A DNA stretch of 64,000 bases from Triparma columacea (lineage: Eukaryota > Sar > Bolidophyceae > Parmales > Triparmaceae): the NCBI GenBank assembly GCA_030267965.1, contig BRYA01000377.1:531-64530 (forward strand), read 5' to 3'. Below, in pieces: positions 29,693 through 39,843 of the stretch (position 1 is the first letter of the stretch; each line of letters begins with the position of its first letter). Under the pieces are notes generated by a model. The model made no database searches, was not told the origin of the DNA, and saw only the letters and a list, made by a program, of their open reading frames with translations. The position numbers were made by a program, and so were the translations under genes.

Positions 29693-31879
29693 CTATTCGA
29701 ATGCGTTGTCCATGAATTGCAGGAACCTATCTCCGTACCACTCGGGGTGGACACAGCTGATCTGCTTATTGTTTGCTGAGAATCCCTTGAAGAATGTCTC
29801 TGCCCTCTTTCTCGTATTGTACTGCTGCAGGATGTCGATTACACCACAGAAGTAGATCTCCTGCCTGTTCTCGCTCTCCATCCCCCCGTCCGCCCTGCTT
29901 GTCCACGGGTTGGGTGCGGTATGGACGCCGTCCTTCATCGCGTTCACTGCCTCCTTTTCGTCCTCTGTCATTGTGGTGCCCACCCTTTGCAGGGCGCTCG
30001 CCAACTTTGCCGGCTTCATGGGGCTCGGGGCGCCGTCACTCTTGCGCTCGTCAAAGCTCTCGTTCCCTGACTCCTCCTCTTCGGAGCCGTACGCTTCAAA
30101 CTCCGATTCGTCCTCTGTCTCGTAAATGGTCCCTTCGTCTTCGCTGTCCCTGCCCCCTGTGCTGTCCCTGCCGTTCTCGCCAAGGATTTCATCCTCTGGG
30201 ACATTCCTGAGCGGCTCTTGTGATATTTGCCTGCTGGCTGCCGCCGCGGGTGTAACCCCCATTCCCGCTCCCTCATTCCCAGTGCCGCTGCCGCTGTCAG
30301 CGAAGTCAAATGCGCCCTCCTGCCTTCTATTCCTTCTCAGTGGCGTGTCACTCCTGGATATCTTCCCCTCCGCGCCGCCGCCGCCGTTGGAATACATTGT
30401 GGGGGCGGTGCTCTTTTTTCTATCGTGCCTTCCCAGGAGTAGGCTGTAATCCATGATCTCGAGCTTGGTGAGGAATTCTACATCTCTTTGAAGCTGTTTC
30501 ATGAATATAGCCTTTTTCTCCTTGCCGATTTTGATCTTGGTCGGCACCTGGTCCTCGGGCTTCAACCCTTTCCCCTGGATGTCGAGGTCCTTGAAGACTG
30601 TCTCTCCCTCCTTGGCGATGCGGCCGACCGTAGAGCCCTTGAGGTCCCAAACCTTGTCGATCCTCTGCGGGGGTTAGGGAAGCGAGTTGAAGGTTGTTAG
30701 TGGGACTTGTTGTCGTGAACACCACAAGGCCAGTTCACTCTCTCTCTCTTTATCACCATATATATCTGTCTGTCTCTATCTTGTCCTTCCTCCCTCACCT
30801 TGTCCGTGTTGAAGACAGACTTCATGATGACAAAGTGCATGTTCCTTCTGAGGTGATTCATCTTCACCCTATACATTCCGTAAAAGTGGGTCAAAGTGGA
30901 GTTGGGGTTCTTGACAAGGTACTGGTAGTAGTGAGGCATGATCCTCCTGAGGAACTTGCTCTCAGATTCTGTCTGTGTCTTGATCATATACCTTCCGTCG
31001 TGGCTGTAGAAGAAGAACTGCCCACTCTTTGCGTTGCTGATGAACTCGATGAAATTGTACTCCCCGCAGATACTGAGCATGAAGTGTGCTGGCTCAACGC
31101 CGAACATGGTGCGGATCTTGGAGAAAATCTTGGGGGCGTAGGCCTTGAACTTGAAGGTGTGGGCAAGCTGGTGGGGGGGAGTCACGTTGGGGCCACGGGA
31201 GTTGCCACCTGGAGGGAAGACGAACTTGTCAACCTGCATGAAATCTAGGGTTGGGGCAGGGAGGGAGGAACGGGGAGGGCAGAGCAAAGTGAAGAGCGAA
31301 GAGTGGAGGGGGTAAGGGATTCATTAAGTAAAGTCACCGCAACCAAGTCACCGCTCCCCCTTTTCTTCTGCCCCCTCTCTTACCTGTAAAGTTCAGCTTC
31401 ACCGTGTCCCGGTTGCCACTCGTCAACTGCTCGCTTTTACCTACGCAGCACCTGATCCCCAACATCATACCCAGGCTCAGAGTGTACTGCTCGTGCTTCC
31501 CGTCTATCTTCTTGCCCTTGATGTTGCTCCTCCTCCTCCTCTTACTCTTCTTGATGTCCTTTGTGAAGTTCTTGACCTTCACGCGCTTCTTCATAACCTT
31601 GTTCCCGAACTTATCGAACCGGGTATACTTGATGTCCTTGTTCGCCTTCAGCGCCTGCCCAGCTGGTGTCTGGGGGTTGAGCTCGTCGAACATTGTGTTT
31701 GGATTTATCCTGTTGGGGGAAACGGGGTTCCGGAGGTCTTTGTCAAAGGTCGAGAAGGACGACTTGCGCGGATCGAGGATGACGGAGTCGCCGGACCCTT
31801 GGCGAGAGGTAGAGGATGGAACAGGTGGGGTGGAGGTCGAGACGGTCAGGCCTTGTGTGATCCGATTGAGGAAGTCCAT
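29693..31879 (-). CDS. Phosphatidylinositol phosphate kinase (PIP5K/PIP4K family)
   Basis: Three exons: 31879-31384, 31244-30799 and 30664-29693, giving 637 residues. Family motifs: an N-terminal lysine/arginine-rich patch (K-K-S-K-R-R-R-R-S-N), F-K-F-K-A-Y-A-P-K-I-F-S-K-I-R, I-C-G-E-Y-N-F-I-E-F, Y-M-I-K-T-Q-T, K-V-W-D-L-K-G-S-T-V-G-R, E-I-M-D-Y-S-L-L-L-G (catalytic), then I-I/V-D-I-L-Q-Q-Y-N-T-R-K-R and a final V-H-P-E-W-Y-G-D-R-F. An acidic and serine-rich insert of about 170 residues separates the M-D-Y-S-L-L element from the C-terminal elements. The product should be PI(4,5)P2 at the plasma membrane. Start choice: 31879 sits after a pyrimidine-rich leader and has a good context; a frame to 32047 remains possible. 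Confidence 0.9.
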
Positions 31880-32138
31880 CGTTGATCGGTGGGGCGGAGG
31901 GGCTGTATGGCCGGGCAGAGAGGTAGGCGGGAGGTGGGAATGGCTCGTGGGGCTTTGAGAGACGGTTTGGAAGATGGGTTTTGTCGTGGAAAGAAAAAGT
32001 GTGGAAAATTTGGTCGAATTTGGGCTTCTGGAAGGGTGGGGGGGCATAACTTCAGTGGGGAAAACACGTCGACGTCGAATAATTTCAATATTGCGGTTTG
32101 AGTATTGAAAGTTAAATTATGATTCCCAACAGCTCGTC

Positions 32139-33129
32139 CTACTTGTTGTGGAAGAAGACCTCTTCCCCTACTATTTCCTTGCACCACCTGAAGCGGATGA
32201 GAAGCTGCAAGTGGAGCGGCGAGAGGAGCAGCGGCGAGGGGAGCAACGGCGAGGGGAGCAACGGTGAAAGGAGCAGCCGCGAAAAGAGCAGCAGAGAGGG
32301 AAGGTTTGCGTTAGTGTCGTATCCATTTCGCAATTGCAACCTCCAAGTTGTCCATTCTCACCTCCCTCCAATTTAGCGCGACTCCCTCGTCTCTGTCGTT
32401 GTTCTTGGACAGCTGGGCGTACTGTTTGCACTTCCTCGTCAGCGTTTTGCATTCCGTAATTAGGTCCAGCAGGTATTTGCTCTTGTGCAGGGTCTGCAGC
32501 AGGTCGAGCTCAGTTTTTAAAATAGCGTCCTCCTTAGAGACATTTACAGTTGCCCCTTCCCTCGCACCTCGCTTGTTGGCACTACTACCCTCCTGAAACC
32601 CGACCCCAACCCCTTCTCCACCCTTTCCCCCCCCAACAAACACGTTCCCCCACCCACCCCTCTCAACCCTTCTCCCCACCTCCCCTAGTGCCCTCAAATA
32701 CCCCACTCCTTTTCCCCCCTCCTGCCTGCTCTGCGGGCCGCGCTCGCTATTGAACTCCGCCACCACCGCAGACATTACCTTTGAGTCTGGGTTGTAGTCA
32801 GTAGTGAGGAGGGTAAGCAGCGCCATTATGCTCGCCTGTACGCTCTCGGGTTGAATCAGTGTCTCTTCCACACTCTTAACGAAAGGAATGTCGTCGTTGG
32901 AGATGGCATCCTGTTGTGATGAGGCTAATTTGGAGAGCTTGTTTATCGAACCTCTGTATTTCATTAATCGGGTTGATTCGGGTTCATTGTGGGTAGGTAA
33001 GGTAGTGGCGAGGTGAAGATCTGATAGAATGGTTGATTTTGCGGCGTCCAACTTCATCAGGGATGACAAGGCAAGGGAGGGAGGCGGAGGGGGGGTGGGG
33101 GCAACACCATTTTTTCTTCTTGTGGGCAT
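32139..33129 (-). CDS. Unknown protein with a minisatellite-bearing intron
   Basis: Two exons: 33129-32362 and 32204-32139, both in phase 0, giving 277 residues. Reading straight through the intron would give a slightly different tail (stop at 32311). I prefer the spliced form because donor GAG-GTGAG and acceptor TTGCAG are both good and the second exon gives a protein-like end (C-K-E-I-V-G-E-E-V-F-F). The N-terminus is Pro/Ser-rich; the rest is helical with a glycine-rich insert in the middle and a likely coiled coil near the end (L-L-D-L-I-T-E-C-K-T-L). I recognise no family. Confidence 0.6.
32215..32300. repeat. 15-bp minisatellite in an intron
   Basis: Five to six imperfect copies of a GAGCAACGGCGAGGG-type unit. 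On the minus strand they read as C/T-rich (GCTGCTCCTCTCGCC) and abut the 3' splice site at 32205, so the repeat array forms the pyrimidine tract of this intron. Confidence 0.85.
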
Positions 33130-33358
33130 CTGATTGCCAGTCTGGTTATCGATAATTGGATATTTGGGTATAAATTCGTGTTAGTGGGCCGGGAGAGGTG
33201 ATTATTGCCTTTTAAAAATCCTGTGATGTTGGAGGGAGGTGTGCAAAAAAGGCTAGAGCAATTCTGGCATCGCTGTAAGCAGTAGGCCCCCATGAAATGA
33301 ATTCGTTGTATATAATTAACACAACCGTTGACATGCCTAAAGCCCCCTCGTTCTTTAA

Positions 33359-34525
33359 TCAAAACAATAAATCCTTCACGTATACCTCTTCCGCGATCAC
33401 CTCGTAAAAACCCTTTGCTAAATTGTCCTTCCAGTACTTCAAAAAGTCCGCGCACTCCAAGAACGGCTTTGGCGCCTCTTCAATCCATTCATCACTCGCC
33501 TCTCCTAGTTTTTGCTCCTGTTTAACCTCCTCTTTCTGCCTCCTCTTGATCGGCGAGTCTCCAGTATCCTGTTCCCCCACGATGGCCTTAGTTACGTCGA
33601 GCTTCGCCTGCTCCGGATCAGCGCCTAGCCCGACTGCTAGCGACTCTATCGCCGCTTGGATCTCCCTTAGCGCCCCCGACTGTGCCACCAAATTCTTTGC
33701 CCCCACAGTGATCATGTCGCTGGTAAGGCCAGCAGCCCCCCCCCCTGTCGTCTTCTCCTCCTCCCCCCCGTCCTCCCATGCGACGGGCAGCTGAACGAGG
33801 TCAACGACCGTGCGTATGACCTTCGATATGCCACACAGCTTTGCAATCTTGTTGCTGCTGACTCCGGCGACAGTGGAAATTACCAAACACTGGTTCTTCT
33901 TCTTGAGCTTCCTGATTTCATTCCCCAGGGCGCGCAGGTGCTGGGGCGCCACGCAGACCACAATGATCTTGCAAGACTCCACGACCGCCGTGTCCGACCC
34001 CGACCTGCAGCCCAGTGCCTTGAACCTGGCGACCTTCTGCTCGTCCCTGCTTGCGATTAGGATGGAAAAGGGGGGGAGGCCGGCTGCGATCATGGCGTCG
34101 ACCATGTTGGAGCCGATCAAACCACACCCAATCAGCCCCACGGCGGGCTGGTCTTGCTTACCCCTGGAGCCAGGGCAGTCCTTGATGCTGGCCAAGATGG
34201 CCCCGACCAAAAACAGCACCTGAGTCCTTAGCACGATGGAAGAGTCGCGGCGAGAAACAGAGGAAAGGTCCATGGCGTCTGGGAGTACTAGGAGGGAAGA
34301 AAGACTCCTCATTACGAACTTGGGGTCCAAAAGCTCAGATGCAGATGATGCTGGAGGCGGGTTTGAGGGATCAAAATCTCCTTCTTTGGAGTCCATTGTG
34401 GTGGGGAGGAGGGTAGGGGGGTTGAAGGGTGGGCGACTGGATTTTTTAGGGAAGGTTCCACCCAATTTGTTTTTTTTTGGAAAGGCCTTTTCAACAGCTG
34501 ACTTTTGGGCCGAATCTCGTGACAT
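33359..34525 (-). CDS. NAD(P)-dependent reductase of the pyrroline-5-carboxylate reductase / NOXRED1 superfamily
   Basis: A single exon of 388 residues. The Rossmann start is V-G-L-I-G-C-G-L-I-G-S-N-M-V near residue 128, followed by I-L-I-A-S-R-D-E and V-C-V-A-P-Q-H-L, as in ProC-type enzymes and the F420/NADP oxidoreductase superfamily. Only the N-terminal dinucleotide fold matches well. The part after it is diverged, and about 125 residues precede the fold, which fits the animal NOXRED1 layout better than true proline-synthesis enzymes. The substrate is therefore uncertain. A second methionine about 43 codons in (M-D-S-K-E-G-D) is an alternative start. It is divergent from the desaturase gene, with 132 bp between start codons. 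Confidence 0.7.
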   Translation of the reverse strand: MSRDSAQKSAVEKAFPKKNKLGGTFPKKSSRPPFNPPTLLPTTMDSKEGDFDPSNPPPASSASELLDPKFVMRSLSSLLVLPDAMDLSSVSRRDSSIVLRTQVLFLVGAILASIKDCPGSRGKQDQPAVGLIGCGLIGSNMVDAMIAAGLPPFSILIASRDEQKVARFKALGCRSGSDTAVVESCKIIVVCVAPQHLRALGNEIRKLKKKNQCLVISTVAGVSSNKIAKLCGISKVIRTVVDLVQLPVAWEDGGEEEKTTGGGAAGLTSDMITVGAKNLVAQSGALREIQAAIESLAVGLGADPEQAKLDVTKAIVGEQDTGDSPIKRRQKEEVKQEQKLGEASDEWIEEAPKPFLECADFLKYWKDNLAKGFYEVIAEEVYVKDLLF

Positions 34526-34657
34526 CGAATTTCGAGGTGGAGATGGAGAATTGCCATCTCACTCTTCCTTTTTGCCTATTTTTTCCCTTTGAAAGCCACT
34601 AGTTCCGTATAAACTCAGCCTGCGCCTTAATAAATTAAACATCTATCCCCTGTCCTA

Positions 34658-36271
34658 ATGTTCGTCTCCATTACGCTCCTATGTCTCCTAGGGGGCTCCC
34701 AAAGTTTTTCTAATCATTTCTACTCCTCCAAGCGTAGCTCCTTATCCTTGCGCGTTTCCCCTGCCATGCCGCCTACTGATTCGAGTGTGTTGACACCGAA
34801 GGAGCTCGATAGTATGAAGGCGACGATGCCCAAGACAAAAGAAGATATTCAGGTAAGTTCTCCCGCATCTGGCGAGGGAATGAGAGAAGAAGTGGGAGGA
34901 GAGGGGATAATGGCTGTTGGGAACTTACGCCCCCCCCCCTCCTACGTGTGCGCTCTCCTGTAGAGAGAGATAAGTCGCGATAGGTACCTTTACCCAAAGC
35001 ATGTTGAGGTGATAAGGGACTTTGAGGACAAGGTGAGAATGGACCGGAGGAGGAGTGAAGCTCGGAGGACCGCAGTGGGGCGACTTTGTAGCGCACGCGA
35101 GGGCGCCCACCAGCGTGCCCCCCGTACACCTGCGAGAGAGATAAAATAAACCTTCTTACGATCTTTGCTTCCCCGGCTCTCGTTCAAACCTTTTTGCAGG
35201 TTGACTCTGCAGTTGATGACGTCCTCCTTGAGACGGGCGCGAATATGTGGCAGCCGCAGGACTACCTTCCCGACATGGAGCGCGAGGACTGGGTTGAGCA
35301 GTTGAAGGAATTCCGCGGTAAAGCCGGGACCGTCGCCGACGATACTCTCGTCGTCCTAATTGGTGACATGGTCACGGAGGAGGCCCTACCTACGTACCAG
35401 ACTCTTCTGAATACCTTTGAGGGATGCGATGATCCGGAGGGCGACACCCAGAACGCATGGGCAAGGTGGTCGAGGGGGTGGACGAGCGAGGAGAACAGGC
35501 ACGGTGACCTCCTCAACAAATACCTGTACTTGGGTGGCCGCTGTAATATGAGGAAGGTGAGAATGCGCGAACGCAATAATAATATGACAATCCCAACACC
35601 AACACAACCCTTCGGTTGTCCTCTCGCTCCTCCCCGTTGTTACGCTCCTTTCTCTCTTCCCTCTTCAGGTAGAGGAGACCATTCAGCATCTCATCACCTC
35701 AGGTTTCAACCCCGGCGCCGCCCAGGACCCTTACAGAGGCTTCGTTTACACTTCCTTCCAGGAGCGCGCCACGAAAGTGTCCCACGGAAACGTCGCGAAG
35801 CTCGCGCGTTCAAACGGCGACGATAACCTCGCACGTATATGCGCCATGATCGCAGGGGACGAGGCAAGGCACGAGAGGGCTTACCAGTCCTTCTGCGACG
35901 AGGTAATCGCAAGGGACCCAGATGGTTTCATCGAGGTATTCAGCGACATGATGAAGGCTCAAATCGTCATGCCAGCCGCGCTTATGACAGACGGAGCGGA
36001 CCTATCACTCTACGATAACTTCTCCGCAGTCGCGCAGAAGCTCGGGGTCTACACGGCGGTCGACTACGCGGAGATCCTACAGTACCTTGTGGACCGGTGG
36101 GACCTCGAGCACATGACGGGGATATCAGCTGTGAGCGAAGAGAAGAGAGACTTCCTATGCAACTTGCCTAGGCGGTACATGAAACTGGCGACAAGGTCCA
36201 TGAATAAGGCTGTTAAGGATAACTCTTATGAGACTAAAGCTTTCTCGTGGATCAACGGGAGGAGGGCGTGA
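34658..36271 (+). CDS. Plastid stearoyl-acyl-carrier-protein Delta9 desaturase
   Basis: Four exons: 34658-34852, 34964-35032, 35200-35556 and 35669-36271, all in phase 0, giving 407 residues. The soluble acyl-ACP desaturase di-iron motifs are clear: T-S-E-E-N-R-H-G-D in exon 3 and G-D-E-A-R-H-E in exon 4. Other family phrases are N-M-W-Q-P-Q-D-Y-L-P, G-D-M-V-T-E-E-A-L-P-T-Y and R-G-F-V-Y-T-S-F-Q-E-R-A. The N-terminus is a signal peptide (L-L-C-L-L-G-G-S-Q-S-F) followed by a Ser/Arg-rich transit region, the bipartite pre-sequence expected for a complex plastid. It introduces the first double bond into stearoyl-ACP using ferredoxin. The 3' flank is tandemly duplicated. Confidence 0.95.
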
Positions 36272-36706
36272 TGGGGGGAAACTTTTACGAGATTTTCCTT
36301 CTTTTAGGAAACATCGTAAGGGGGGGGGAAGAGGGTTCGGAGGGTGAATGCATTAAACTTGGGGAATGATCTGAATTAGGTTTTCAAACGTTCCAATATC
36401 CAACCCTTCAATTTCATTTTCTTCGTAATGCAAAGATTCTCCTTGCGTTATTTTGCTGCCTTTGTTTTTCTCTCTTTCTCTCTCTTACGTGATGGGGGGA
36501 AGACGACATTTTCCTTCTTTAGGAAACATTGTAAGGGGGGGGTGAAGAGGGTTCGTTCGGGTGAATGCATAAAACTTGGGTTCCTTTCATTCATAGGTTT
36601 CTCAAACGTTCCAATATCCAACCCTTGAATTTCATTTTCTTCGTAATGCAAAGATTCTCCTTGCGTTAGTTTTGCTGCCTTTGTTTTTCTTGAATTTCTC
36701 TCTCTT
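36267..36706. repeat. Tandem duplication of about 220 bp in the 3' flank of the desaturase
   Basis: Copy 1 runs from about 36267 to 36485 and copy 2 from about 36488 to 36706. Both start with CGTGATGGGGGGAA, which in copy 1 contains the stop codon of the desaturase, and both contain AGGAAACAT, GGTGAATGCAT, CGTTCCAATATCCAACCCTT and GTAATGCAAAGATTCTCCTT in the same order. Small changes distinguish them. Confidence 0.9.
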
Positions 36707-36830
36707 ACTCTCTCCCTCTCTCTCTCTCTCTCCTTCCCTTTCTGTCTCTCTCTCTCTCTCTTTCCCCCCTTTCCCCCCTCTTTCCTTTCCTCAATATTCC
36801 CCTCCCCCCCTCTCTCTCCTACCGTTCTCT
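36695..36830. repeat. CT-rich microsatellite
   Basis: Mostly TCTCTC runs with C-rich patches, between the duplicated 3' flank and the convergent WD40 gene. No gene is seen in 36707-36906. Confidence 0.85.
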
Positions 36831-36906
36831 CAATTCCTAAAGTCGTCCCCTCCTTCCAACCGTTCTTCTTCCTTCCCTCCTTAAATCCCTCTCCTCCCTC
36901 CTCTCT

Positions 36907-39064
36907 TCAATTCCTAAAGTCAACCACGCTAATAACGTTGCTACTATAGCACGCCGCCAGCCTGTTCTCCTCCCCGTTCCACGTAACCTCAAAGATATCC
37001 CCTTTCCCGCTATGGCTCCTCTCCACTTTCCCTTCCTCCACGTTCCACACATACAGCTTCCCAGCTAAGGAACCGGAGGCTAGGTAGGAAGAGGAAGGTG
37101 AGAACGATATGGAATATACTGGCTGGGTATGACGGGATAGTACGTGGACGCATGTACCGGTAGATGTCGACCATAGTCTAACATCGTTATCAAAGCTCGC
37201 CGTCGCCAACAATAGTGTTTTCCCCGGGTTAGCTGAACCGGGTCCTGTGGGGGACCACTTCAAGGTGTATATCTCCTTCGTGTGAAGCGTGAAGTCGTGT
37301 AGTGGGAGGGGTTTACCTGGGCACCATACTTTCGCGGTACCGTCGTCGGAGCAGCTCGCGAGTAGGGAGCCGTCGGGGGACCATTTCACTGCGTTTACCT
37401 CGTCCGTGTGTCCTGAGTACCGTTCGACGACGGATGTTGAGGTGTCCTCTTCTGTCCCAGTTGGGTCCACCTTGCATACTACGACGCTCTTGTCAGTTGA
37501 GCACGAAGCGAAGGTATCGTCAGACTTCCAGTCCACGTCCAGCGCCGGTGCGGTGTGGTGGTGGAACTGTCTTTTCAGCGCCCCCGCCTTCATGTCCCAT
37601 ACGATGGTTGTCTTGTCGTAGCTTCCGCTGAGTAGGTACAGGCCTGACTTGCTCCACTTGAGGCTGAAGATCGGGCCCTTGTGCTGGGTTAGGGTGAAGA
37701 TTATCTTACCCGAGTGGTCCCAGACCCTGGCTACCCCGTCGTAGCTCCCGGTGGCTAGGAACTTCCCGTCCGGGCTCCACTCCAGGGTGGTTACGTCCTT
37801 ATTCTTGTCCCCCAGGTACTCCCCGTGTTTGAGCGTGACTGACTTGCTGAACCCGTGCGCCGCCAGAGTACCGTCCATGGTCCAGATCCTTGCCGTCGCG
37901 TCCCCTGATCCCGTGGCGATTAGGTTGGTGTAAACTGGGTTCCACGAGCACATGAATACCTCGCTCGTGTGCCTGGCTAGGGTAAGGAACGATCCCACTG
38001 GTACCTCCGTAGCCTCATCGTCAACCGGTGGCGCCTGGTTGACCGCTGGCGCCATGGCGGTCGGTAGGGCTTCGGCCTCGGCTTCCTCCATCATGGAGTC
38101 CTGGAGGAGTGAGTTCCTGCTGGAGTCAACTCCACCCATGTTGGGTAGCCCGCCCTGTCCTCCCCCCGCGAGTGCCTCGCAGGTGTGGGGGGATAGGAGT
38201 CCGAAGTCAGCGTCGCACCTGCGCTCTGTCCCGTCTGCCGTAAGGTGCTCCTCGATGGCGAGGTACTGGAGGCCCTTCTGGAGGAACGTGATGAGGGCAC
38301 CGGGGGGGAGGGGGGTGTTGACGCAGGAGGACTTGGTGAGGAGGGACTCGTAGGCAAACGTGAAGGAGGAGTGCACGAAACCGCTCTCCTGCAGATATCT
38401 ATAGACCAAGAAATTGACCTCGTCGCTGCAGGGGGGGGGGGGAAGGGAGGTTGTGTTAGGGTGATGATTTTAGCCGTCGCTGCTCCTCCCTTTTCCCTCT
38501 TCCAAACTCTATCTTGGTTTCCTTCCATACTCTATCTAGGTTTCCTTCCATTCTCTCTCCTCCCATCCTCCCATCCTCCCATCCCCCCCCTTTCCCTTTA
38601 TTTCCTTACCTTGTGATGGCCATTGGTGGAATATGTTGATCTCTATCCTCCCCCCCTTCCCTTTCCTGGTTGTCATTCTTGTTCTTCTTCCCCTTTTCCC
38701 TCTTCTTCCTTCCCTTCCCTCCTTTTCCCCCCCCCTCACCCGAGTTGTTTGGTGAGGTATTTTGGTCCCTGCTGACGGTGACGTTGACGTCACCGACGCC
38801 GTTGGCTGATGTTGCGCCTAATGATGTGTCTACTTCCATGGCTGAATTGGAAGCAGAGGATGAATTAGCAGCAGACTGCTGCTGAGGCGAGTTGGAAGGC
38901 AAGGAGGAGGTGGAGAGGTGGTCGTTGTTTGAGGTTCCGTTGGACATGGAGGGGGGTGGTGCTTTTGCCAGGTTCATTTGGGTGTCGTTTTGGGTGTCGT
39001 TTTGGGTAGGAGGGTTGGTGGGAGCTTGAGGAGTGGGTATTGATGAGGAGGATATGTCTGACAT
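36907..39064 (-). CDS. TBL1/TBL1XR1-type LisH and WD40 protein (corepressor subunit)
   Basis: Two exons: 39064-38610 and 38425-36907, giving 657 residues. After a low-complexity Ser/Asn/Gln-rich N-terminus of about 150 residues with a lysine-rich patch, the LisH motif spans the junction (S-D-E-V-N-F-L-V-Y-R-Y-L-Q-E-S-G-F) and is followed by an F-box-like helix region. From about residue 300 there are at least seven to eight WD40 repeats, with W-S-P-D-G-x-x-L-A-T-G-S-Y-D and similar. Phrases such as G-H-T-D-E-V-N-A-V-K-W-S-P-D-G-S-L-L-A-S-C-S-D-D match TBL1 proteins closely. In animals this protein bridges histone deacetylase corepressor complexes (NCoR/SMRT); the equivalent in this lineage is inferred. 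The N-terminal low-complexity part is longer than usual. Confidence 0.93.
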
Positions 39065-39843
39065 TGGTTATAGTTTGTGGGTGTAGGTGGGTGGATGTGG
39101 GGGTGTGTGGTGGTGTGGGGGTGTATGGTGGTGGTGTGGGGGTGTGTGGTGGTGTAGGAGTGTGCGTGTGTAGGTGTGTGTATATATTTATATCTCACCC
39201 CTATCTACACCTTTAATATATCTATTGTGGAGGCTTGAGTTAGTTGAATTAGTAGCGAATATCTCAAATAAAACAATCCTCAGCAAATGAATCAGTTTGA
39301 CGAATCAATAAAGCAATCCAAGCCAAATACAGCAATAAATACAGCAATTCATCTGCGAAGATGAAAGGGACAGGAGGCCAATTTGGGAATAATACATATA
39401 TACGCACACACATATACACACAAGGACTAATATAGTACATTACATACCTTATATACTATCTCTTATCCACAATAGTGTATTAGTGAGGAAATATGAGCAG
39501 ATTTCACTCCCTTCCCGCACAACACAGGCTCCACTAACTAAGAGATATTACACCCCTAAGACCACTTATGACAACTAGAATATACACACAATAGCCTACT
39601 TATTGATATACGAGATGTACAACCTAATGACAAGATCAATACACGATAAATTGCTGAGAAATGGTTAATGGCCAAAGAAAGAGCTAAAAAAATCCAAAAA
39701 AGCACACAAAAGGCCAAAAAAAGCACAAAAACAACAAAGCTTTCACAACTAACAGACAGGTCAAAGTTTCCCCTTCTTATAATCCCTTGAAAACCTTCCG
39801 CCTTGCCCGCATCCCCCATCCCACCCTCCCCATCTTCTCCACA
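39065..39843. other. Intergenic region between two divergent genes
   Basis: The 779 bp separate the start codons of the TBL1-type gene and CFAP58, so both promoters lie here. The left part holds a GT/GGT-rich simple repeat (about 39075-39185); the rest (39230-39760) is AT-rich and contains no convincing gene. Confidence 0.6.
39075..39185. repeat. GT-rich simple repeat
   Basis: Irregular runs of GTGTGG, GGTGGTGTG and GTGTAGGTGTG directly upstream of the start codon of the minus-strand WD40 gene, probably within its 5' UTR or promoter. Confidence 0.85.

Noticed and set aside
32171..32452. Cys/Arg/Ser-rich frame over the intron minisatellite
   Set aside because: It is a translation of the 15-bp repeat within an intron; not a real protein.
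33359..34525. True proline-synthesis pyrroline-5-carboxylate reductase
   Set aside because: Only the dinucleotide-binding fold matches; the C-terminal dimerisation domain typical of ProC is not recognisable.
38974..39198. Thr/His/Pro-rich frame upstream of the TBL1-type gene
   Set aside because: It is a reading of the GT-rich simple repeat.
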